Origin: Rhodopseudomonas sp. P2A-2r
GTDB lineage: Bacteria > Pseudomonadota > Alphaproteobacteria > Rhizobiales > Xanthobacteraceae
Assembly: GCF_026015985.1 (NCBI RefSeq)
Contig: NZ_CP110389.1
Coordinates: 5,178,001-5,242,000 of the forward strand
DNA length: 64,000 nt
Reading direction: 5' to 3'
Below are positions 62,199-64,000 of this stretch, piece by piece. The notes under the pieces are model-generated. The model worked only from the letters and a program-made list of their open reading frames with translations. It searched no databases and was not told the origin of the DNA. The position numbers and the translations under genes are program-made. Every line of letters begins with the position of its first letter. Position 1 is the first letter of the stretch.

Positions 62199-63086
62199 CT
62201 ACGATTGCAGGAGACGATCCAAGCAATTCGAAAGGGACGTTTCCAACGATTGCAGCCGGATGTCAAACACATCCGCCAGCCGGGCCGTCGCCAGCCGCGA
62301 ATTGGCCGGCCGGGCCGCCGGCGTCGGATAATCTGCCGTGGTGATGGGATCGACCGGCACGGAACAGCCGCCCCGCACCGCCGACTGCCGCACGATCTCG
62401 CGGGCAAAGCCGCACCAGCTCAGGGCATCAGGACCGGCGAGATGGGTAACCCCGGCATGGTCGGGACGCCATCCTGCCCCGGCAATCTGCGCAGCGATCG
62501 CCAGCGTCGCCTCGGCAAGGTCCGGCGCATAGGTGGGGCAACCGATTTGGTCGTCCACCACCCGCAGCCGGCCGCGTTCGGCGGCCAGCCGCAACATGGT
62601 GCGGACAAAGTTGGCGCCAAACGGCGCATAAACCCAGGCGGTGCGCAGCACGACGTGCCGCGGATTGGCGGCGGCCACCGCCAGTTCGCCGGCCAGCTTG
62701 GACGCGCCGTAGACCCCCTGTGGTGCAACGGGATCGCTCTCCAGATAGGCTTCGGGTTTACGGCCGTCATAGACGTAATCGGTCGAGAAATGGATGATGG
62801 GCGCGCCGCACGTCGCAGCTGCAGCGGCCACGGCGCCGGCGCCGTCGCGGTTGATGGCAAAGGCCTGCCCGGGTTCGGACTCGGCCTTGTCGACGGCGGT
62901 ATAGGCCGCCGGGTTGACCACCACGTCGGGCCGGAACACGGCCAGCGCTCGCTCGACCGAGGCCGGATCCCGCAAGTCGATATCGGCGCGGCTGCTGCTG
63001 CCGAACACGATGTCGGCGCGGCCGGCCGCCGCCTCGCGCAGCGAGCGGGCGACCTGGCCCTCGCGGCCGATTACATAGAGTCGCAT
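62199..63086 (-). CDS. rmlD: dTDP-4-dehydrorhamnose reductase
   Basis: 295 residues from ATG 63086 ([20 protein letters not shown]). [20 protein letters not shown] and [20 protein letters not shown] with [13 protein letters not shown] are clear RmlD marks; [20 protein letters not shown] is the substrate-side block. It reduces dTDP-4-keto-L-rhamnose to dTDP-L-rhamnose. It starts seven bases after the rmlB stop and ends 14 bases before rmlA. The rmlC epimerase expected between RmlB and RmlD is not in the window. Confidence 0.93.
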   Translation of the reverse strand: MRLYVIGREGQVARSLREAAAGRADIVFGSSSRADIDLRDPASVERALAVFRPDVVVNPAAYTAVDKAESEPGQAFAINRDGAGAVAAAAATCGAPIIHFSTDYVYDGRKPEAYLESDPVAPQGVYGASKLAGELAVAAANPRHVVLRTAWVYAPFGANFVRTMLRLAAERGRLRVVDDQIGCPTYAPDLAEATLAIAAQIAGAGWRPDHAGVTHLAGPDALSWCGFAREIVRQSAVRGGCSVPVDPITTADYPTPAARPANSRLATARLADVFDIRLQSLETSLSNCLDRLLQS

Positions 63087-63093
63087 GCGGACC

Positions 63094-64000
63094 TCATGCC
63101 TTGACGAGGCCGAGGCGCTCGCCGCCATAGACCTTCTGGCGCAGCGGCTCCCACCAGTGGGCATTGTCGAGATACCAGCGCACCGTCTTCTCGATGCCGG
63201 TCTCAAACGTCTCCTGGGCGCGCCAGCCGAGCTCGTTTTCCAGTTTGCTGGCGTCGATGGCGTAGCGCTGGTCGTGGCCGGGCCGGTCGGTGACGAAGGA
63301 GATCAGATCGTGGTGCGAGGAGTTGGCCGGGCGCAGCTCGTCCATCCAGGTGCAGATTTGCTCGACAACGTCGAGGTTCTTGCGCTCGTTTCGGCCGCCG
63401 ATGTTGTAGGTCTCGCCGGGCACGCCCTTCGAAAGTATGACGCCGAGCGCACGCGCGTGGTCCTCGACATACAGCCAGTCGCGCACGTTGGAGCCGTCGC
63501 CATAGACCGGCAGCGTCTTGCGATCCAGCGCGTTGAGGATCACCAGCGGGATCAGCTTTTCCGGGAAGTGATACGGCCCGTAATTGTTCGAGCAGTTCGA
63601 CACGATCACCGGCATGCCATAGGTGCGGTGCCAGGCCTTGGCGAGGTGGTCGGACGCCGCCTTGGTGGCCGAATAGGGCGAGGAAGGGTCGTAGGGCGTC
63701 GTCTCGGTGAACAGGCCGTCGGCGCCCAGCGAGCCGTATACCTCGTCGGTGGAGACGTGGATGAAGCGGAAGTCGGTGGCGTTGTTCGCGCGCGTCTTGA
63801 GATAGCTGCGCGCGGCTTCCAGCAGGGCGAAGGTGCCCATCACGTTGGTCTGCACGAACACGTCGGAGCCGGAGATCGAGCGATCCACATGGCTCTCGGC
63901 GGCGAGATGCACCACCGCATCGGGCTGGTATTTCGCGAAGATCGCATTGACCGCAACCGCGTCGCAGATGTCGTGCTTCTCGAATACATAGCGCGGGCTG
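63094..64000 (-). CDS. rmlB: dTDP-glucose 4,6-dehydratase, cut by the window edge
   Basis: The C-terminal 301 residues; the N-terminal NAD-binding part lies beyond the window. [33 protein letters not shown] with the catalytic Asp/Glu-type segment, [20 protein letters not shown] and [20 protein letters not shown] are canonical RmlB. It converts dTDP-glucose to dTDP-4-keto-6-deoxyglucose, which feeds both dTDP-rhamnose and the WecE reaction. Being first in the visible rmlB-D-A order, rmlC may lie just outside. Confidence 0.93.
   Translation of the reverse strand, partial: SPRYVFEKHDICDAVAVNAIFAKYQPDAVVHLAAESHVDRSISGSDVFVQTNVMGTFALLEAARSYLKTRANNATDFRFIHVSTDEVYGSLGADGLFTETTPYDPSSPYSATKAASDHLAKAWHRTYGMPVIVSNCSNNYGPYHFPEKLIPLVILNALDRKTLPVYGDGSNVRDWLYVEDHARALGVILSKGVPGETYNIGGRNERKNLDVVEQICTWMDELRPANSSHHDLISFVTDRPGHDQRYAIDASKLENELGWRAQETFETGIEKTVRWYLDNAHWWEPLRQKVYGGERLGLVKA

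Overview
The window looks like a chromosomal segment of an alphaproteobacterium of the Bradyrhizobium/Rhodopseudomonas type. This rests on the high GC of the metabolic part, the repeated Liv-type ABC transporter genes with acyl-CoA ligases between them, short palindromic intergenic repeats of the kind common in that family, and an O-antigen/exopolysaccharide locus next door. The genus is an inference from gene style; there is no rRNA, tRNA or housekeeping marker in the window.

Left part, about 1.7-18.4 kb, all on the plus strand: a metabolic and transport cluster. A fused double CaiB/BaiF-type CoA-transferase is followed by a complete Liv system (livK-livH-livM-livG-livF). A second system follows, interleaved with an acyl-CoA ligase (livG-ligase-livH-livM-livK-livF) and ending in a PaaK-like ligase. 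A substrate-binding protein, two permeases and two ATPases per system, next to three CoA-activating enzymes, suggest uptake of a carboxylic acid followed by activation to its CoA thioester. The substrate cannot be read from sequence.

From about 18.5 kb to the right end the window is a surface-polysaccharide region with AT-richer stretches and many strand changes. It holds three GtrA-type small membrane proteins, a VTT-domain protein, a decayed N-acylglucosamine-2-epimerase family gene, about nine SAM methyltransferases, several glycosyltransferases, four large GT-C-like or unknown polytopic proteins, and an MBOAT/AlgJ-like O-acetylation pair. It also holds a WecE-type sugar aminotransferase, an AsnB-type amidotransferase, a GMC oxidoreductase, gmd-rmd (GDP-6-deoxyhexose) and rmlB-rmlD-rmlA (dTDP-rhamnose). 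The last genes run leftward, and rmlB is cut by the window edge.

The most unusual block is at 24.7-33.7 kb. It reads as one tightly packed plus-strand operon: a two-subunit transketolase, an SDR epimerase fused to a GT2 glycosyltransferase, a TylF-like methyltransferase, a second SDR, an ATP-grasp enzyme, a HAD protein with a changed active-site motif, another methyltransferase and a GtrA protein. I suggest, as inference only, that it makes an unusual, possibly carbon-branched or chain-extended, sugar.

A caution applies to the whole window. At least sixteen clear genes are broken by loss of exactly one base in a homopolymer of three or more. That pattern looks like sequencing or consensus error rather than real gene decay. 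I annotate those genes as single spans and give each break point. A few other breaks, at about 20.06, 32.55, 49.9, 52.85 and 57.15 kb, do not fit this pattern cleanly.
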